Shown here piece by piece: positions 62,690-64,000 of a stretch of DNA of 64,000 bases. The position numbers were made by a program, and so were the translations under genes. The notes under the pieces were generated by a model. It made no database searches and was not told where the DNA came from. It worked only from the letters and a program-made list of their open reading frames with translations. The stretch spans positions 62,001-126,000 of the forward strand of contig JAJPEN010000073.1 of NCBI GenBank assembly GCA_021166835.1, read 5' to 3'. The DNA comes from Burkholderiaceae bacterium (GTDB lineage Bacteria; Pseudomonadota; Gammaproteobacteria; Burkholderiales; Burkholderiaceae). How positions within the stretch are numbered: the stretch's first letter is position 1; each line of letters starts with the position of its first letter.

Positions 62690-64000
62690 CCCGGGAACCG
62701 CGAGGCGCTGAGCCATCGGCGTCGTCGCCTGCGGCACGAGAAGCCCCGACACGACATCCTGAGCACGACGCTCGCCGATCGACAGCAGGATCGACTGCAG
62801 CGGATCGGTGATGGCCGCCCGCCCGAACGGGATCCTGTTCGCCAGGCCGGTGACCGCATCGAGCCCGCGTCCCACCAACATCCCGGCCGTGTTGCTGTTG
62901 TTCACCGCGGAACCTGACGGCTGGACCTGCGTGTAGCTCGCAACCCTTCCGAGCGCTTTCAGGCGCAGGATCTCCTCGGCATCGAAGAACAGCGGAAGCT
63001 TGCGCTCGATCGCCGACAGCGCGCGGTTATACGCCGACTGCGAGAACTTGCCGACTTCATCTGATGCGCCAGAGAGCGCCTTGTCCTTCAGGTGCCCGAC
63101 GATCGCCGACTTCACAGCTTCCTTCGCCTGCGGATTGCGGTTCAACTCGCGCGCGAGCCTTGACACGTCGTCGACCGAGGCGGATTCCGACAGCACGAAT
63201 CGCTTCATGAACGTATCGGGCGCCGCGCCGTCGAGCGCAGCCTCGATGCTCGGGGCGCTCTCCTGCCACGTCCTGCGAGCGCGGGCGACGCGGCGGGCCG
63301 CATCGAATGCATGCATTGCCTGCTCTGGCAGTTCGTCAGCGGCGCGCATCGCCTCGCCCTGCGCCTGCGTGGCGAGCGCCGCGCCGCCGAAGTCACGCTT
63401 GATCGGCGCAACCGGCGTCGCTTCCAGTGCATCGCGAACGGCTTTCAGCGCGGCCTTCGTATTGCCGTCCTGCGTGCCGCGCGACGCGGCGGCAAGCGTC
63501 GTCTTGAGGTTGTCGATCACGTCGACGTTGAACGGCACGTCGAACTCCTGCCCGCCCTGCGTAATCTTGCCGGTTCGGATCTGCTCGATGAGCTTGCCGA
63601 CGTTCTCGGGCAAGAACGCGCCCTTGTTCGACTGCGCGAGGTTCTCGTATGCCTGGCGCACGAACGCATCGCGATCGAGTGGGATCTGCCGACCTGCTGC
63701 GTTCCGCGCTTCGGCATACAGCCGGTTTTCGAGCGCGGCGGCCCGAGCATCGCGCGCCGTGATCGTACCGGCCGCACGCTCGCCCGCGGTGAACGCATCG
63801 ACAGGCCGACCGCCCACGTCGTTCACGCCCGAGATCAGCGCTCGGTTGTTCGCGTTCTCGATCCTCGGCAGCCCGTGCAATTCGTCAGCACCGCTGTTGG
63901 CGGCGAGCTTCGAGAGGTTCTTCTCGCGGGTGATCTGCACCGGGTCTAGCGTCACCGTGCCGCGCGTGGGCGTGGCGCCGACCGTGCGGAAATCCGCCAA
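62660..64000 (-). CDS. Large phage virion protein, N-terminus beyond window
   Basis: At least 446 residues; the frame is open to the edge. Helical and Ala-rich (NVGKLIEQIRTGKITQGGQE, TLAAASRGTQDGNTKAALKA, RVARARRTWQESAPSIEAAL), with no enzyme motif. Such long helical proteins in podovirus-like phages are internal or ejection proteins. The C-terminus contains a hydrophobic stretch near LLVPQATTPMAQRL. Confidence 0.65.
   Translation of the reverse strand: MADFRTVGATPTRGTVTLDPVQITREKNLSKLAANSGADELHGLPRIENANNRALISGVNDVGGRPVDAFTAGERAAGTITARDARAAALENRLYAEARNAAGRQIPLDRDAFVRQAYENLAQSNKGAFLPENVGKLIEQIRTGKITQGGQEFDVPFNVDVIDNLKTTLAAASRGTQDGNTKAALKAVRDALEATPVAPIKRDFGGAALATQAQGEAMRAADELPEQAMHAFDAARRVARARRTWQESAPSIEAALDGAAPDTFMKRFVLSESASVDDVSRLARELNRNPQAKEAVKSAIVGHLKDKALSGASDEVGKFSQSAYNRALSAIERKLPLFFDAEEILRLKALGRVASYTQVQPSGSAVNNSNTAGMLVGRGLDAVTGLANRIPFGRAAITDPLQSILLSIGERRAQDVVSGLLVPQATTPMAQRLAVPGLLLTAPALD

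Larger units (their letters stand above)
58638..64000. mobile_element. Prophage, left end and lysis/tail region (continues past window)
   Basis: All recognisable genes from 58843 to 64000 are on the minus strand and phage-like: a large structural protein, tail collar, lysozyme with membrane tail, lipoprotein and small membrane proteins. The left border is inferred from the tRNA-like stub and the change in gene content. No integrase, terminase or repressor is visible. Confidence 0.8.

Noticed and set aside
61935..64000. A diversity-generating retroelement around the tail-collar gene
   Set aside because: No reverse transcriptase, template repeat or variable repeat pair was seen in the visible part. 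It could still lie beyond the edge.
1..64000. CRISPR arrays, rRNA genes, complete tRNA genes, insertion sequences
   Set aside because: No regularly spaced direct repeats, rRNA-like sequence, full tRNA cloverleaf or transposase was recognised by eye; a tRNA or covariance-model scan was not possible here.

Overview
The window is GC-rich chromosomal DNA of a betaproteobacterium, most likely in the order Burkholderiales. The evidence is an FlhDC-run flagellar regulon combined with FlhF/FlhG, a PHA phasin, the aat-bpt-pyrD operon, the FtrABCD iron-uptake operon and an ArgA/HrpA pair. Almost all DNA is coding. A lambda/podovirus-like prophage occupies the right end. No rRNA gene, complete tRNA gene or CRISPR array was seen.

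Layout. (1) 1-4827: flagellin fliC on the minus strand, cut by the window edge, with a clear sigma-28 promoter. Divergent from it are three overlapping genes: a LicD/fukutin-like phosphotransferase, an IspD-like cytidylyltransferase fused to a short-chain reductase (CDP-ribitol synthase type), and a zinc-ribbon methyltransferase. (2) 4825-7160: flhDC behind two helically phased palindromes, then a toxin-antitoxin patch holding a ParD-like gene with a truncated ParE-like gene and an intact Phd/VapC pair. (3) 7286-18758: motAB, flhB-flhA-flhF-flhG-fliA, and two chemoreceptors. (4) 18803-31778: flgMN and flgA on the minus strand, then flgBCDEFGHIJKL and an HDOD gene on the plus strand. (5) 31885-51506: housekeeping and metabolic genes: rpiA, a PmtA-like methyltransferase, yggX, argA, hrpA, a CinA-like gene, a fused indolepyruvate:ferredoxin oxidoreductase, a phasin, a D-Ala-D-Ala carboxypeptidase, an IclR regulator, DUF454/SirB2/DUF2249 genes, and aat-bpt-pyrD. 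(6) 51541-57795: a Rieske protein and a Nudix hydrolase, then a Fur-box-preceded ferrous iron operon, ftrA-porin-ftrB-ftrC-ftrD. (7) 57819-58426: a second VapBC pair. (8) about 58638-64000: prophage end with a possible tRNA-fMet-like attachment remnant, a hairpin-rich non-coding stretch, a lysis cassette (a lysozyme joined to a holin-like membrane tail, a lipoprotein and small membrane proteins), a tail-collar protein and part of a large structural protein.

How it fits together. Palindromes in front of flhDC could set the motility switch. FlhDC would then turn on flhB- and flgB-type class II promoters, which share the dodecamer CGAATAATCGGC. FliA and its anti-sigma factor FlgM would control class III promoters, visible here at fliC and flgMN. 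The most unusual hypothesis is that the fliC-adjacent genes make and transfer a CDP-activated alditol phosphate (ribitol-like) onto flagellin or another surface polymer. This parallels the ISPD/fukutin pair of animals and Acs1/Bcs1 of Haemophilus capsule loci.
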